The position numbers and the translations under genes are program-made. This document shows, one piece after another, positions 63,301 through 64,000 of a stretch of DNA of 64,000 nt (the first letter of the stretch is position 1; each line of letters starts with the position of its first letter). Under the pieces are notes generated by a model. It saw nothing but the letters and a program-made list of their open reading frames with translations, was not told the origin of the DNA and did no database searches. The DNA lies in the NCBI GenBank assembly GCA_013299045.1, contig JAAFJX010000002.1:1-64000 (forward strand). Reading direction: 5' to 3'. This DNA is from Cytophagales bacterium (lineage in GTDB: Bacteria; Bacteroidota; Bacteroidia; Cytophagales; Bernardetiaceae).

Positions 63301-63974
63301 GGCCTAGCCCACTGCACGAAAGGTTGTGAATTGGTTTCAAAGAGAGATTTAGCTATATTTGCAACAACAACGAAGCTATGACTCGTAATGGTAGCAAAGT
63401 TGTGAATTGGTTTCAAAGAGAGATTTAGCTATATTTGCAACAACCGCAGGTAAGCTGCCTAAACAATATGGCGGGTTGTGAATTGGTTTCAAAGAGAGAT
63501 TTAGCTATATTTGCAACAACAAAAGCTATGAAAGAGCGGCTGCGGCTGCGGTTGTGAATTGGTTTCAAAGAGAGATTTAGCTATATTTGCAACAACAATA
63601 ATGCAATGCAAGTTCTTTATTGTCAAGTTGTGAATTGGTTTCAAAGAGAGATTTAGCTATATTTGCAACAACTTTTTCTTTGCAAACAGCCTCAAGTTCA
63701 TCGTTGTGAATTGGTTTCAAAGAGAGATTTAGCTATATTTGCAACAACTTTAGCTATGACTGGAATGAATTAGCCGAGTTGTGAATTGGTTTCAAAGAGA
63801 GATTTAGCTATATTTGCAACAACTGGAAAACGAGAGCTTGGGCACTAAAGAGGTTGTGAATTGGTTTCAAAGAGAGATTTAGCTATATTTGCAACAACTT
63901 AGGCTGGTGGCATCAGATTATGTGCCAAGTTGTGAATTGGTTTCAAAGAGAGATTTAGCTATATTTGCAACAAC
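60386..63974 (+). CRISPR. CRISPR array, 47 complete 46-bp repeats plus one truncated, continuing past the window
   Basis: Each complete repeat starts GTTGTGAATTGGTTTC and ends CTATATTTGCAACAAC, and all 47 appear identical. The first repeat (60386-60418) keeps only its last 33 bases. Complete repeats begin at 60449, 60525, 60601 and so on to 63929. The 47 spacers are 29-31 bp, mostly 29 or 30, and a partial spacer reaches the window end. Repeat length above 45 with GTTGTG/CAACAAC ends is typical of type II-C in Bacteroidota, so Cas9 is expected, but no cas gene or tracrRNA is visible in this window. Direction of crRNA is taken as plus, because type II crRNAs carry the 5' part of the repeat (GTTGTG) after the spacer. 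Confidence 0.97.
60457..60487 (+). promoter_or_regulatory. Intra-repeat promoter (example, repeated in every complete CRISPR repeat)
   Basis: Repeat positions 9-11 are TTG and positions 32-39 are TATATTTG, with a 20-base spacer. This fits the Bacteroidota consensus as well as the other promoters in this window. Only seven bases of repeat (CAACAAC) follow, so transcription would start at or next to the first spacer base. The truncated first repeat has lost the TTG. Confidence 0.6.
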
Positions 63975-64000
63975 TTTTGGCATCATTTGCGGAATAGTTC

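Overview
The window looks like a chromosome segment of a Bacteroidota bacterium, most likely Cytophagales-like. Evidence: type IX secretion genes (PorQ, a PorP/SprF protein and a cargo with a C-terminal sorting domain), Bacteroidota-only families (DUF3822, DUF3109, PUR-type DUF3276, DUF7009, DUF420), and promoters of the Bacteroidota form TTG-N19..22-TAnnTTTG rather than -35/-10 boxes. Shine-Dalgarno sequences are scarce. I cannot name a genus. Most genes are core metabolism or envelope genes without strong operon structure.

Layout. 1-574 is one copy of a long non-coding dispersed repeat. 646-7740 is mostly minus strand: hemB, porQ, an OmpH-like lipoprotein, menC, then an orphan exosortase (plus), coaD, a DUF3822 gene and pdhB. 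8054-8180 is a small inverted-repeat element. 8375-11956 is a single-chain restriction-modification gene that carries a complete four-helix-bundle (23S intervening-sequence protein type) gene in another reading frame, plus purine/pyrimidine inverted repeats. 12383-24027 holds a SiaB-like kinase gene, a 42-aa lipoprotein gene, OmpA-type genes, a PUR protein, phaB, hemE, tRNA-Phe, a repeat-rich island (17339-17874), a SulP transporter, purK with an ArsR regulator, and a 51-aa basic protein gene with its own promoter. 24375-36202 holds a secreted BNR-repeat T9SS cargo, a DUF4231 protein, an M61 peptidase, a PD40-OmpA protein, DinB, an FtsX-type permease and small secreted proteins. 36751-43814 holds thrS, lon, DUF420 and a MacB-like permease. 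44028-44757 is the fullest copy of the long repeat, inverted relative to 1-574. 45244-54784 is a plus-strand run: tig, trhO, DUF3109, rsmG, a secreted protein, an M28 peptidase, a sirtuin and fadD. 55244-60113 has a PorP/SprF gene and an AddA-like helicase-nuclease. From 60386 to the window edge lies a long CRISPR array.

Main points. The CRISPR array has 47 identical complete 46-bp repeats, one truncated repeat, and 29-31-bp spacers. It looks like type II-C, but no cas gene or tracrRNA is visible here. Each complete repeat contains a good Bacteroidota promoter (TTG-N20-TATATTTG) whose start point would fall at the repeat/spacer border, the layout known from Neisseria II-C but with a different sigma consensus. 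The left end of the array is fused to the tip of the dispersed repeat that recurs through this window. Two spacers are reverse complements of each other. In the restriction gene, two insertions kept the reading frame open, and one carries an intact foreign gene.

Limits: everything is read by eye from the sequence. Family names rest on motifs and general resemblance, no searches were run, and repeat borders are accurate only to a few bases unless an exact match is stated.
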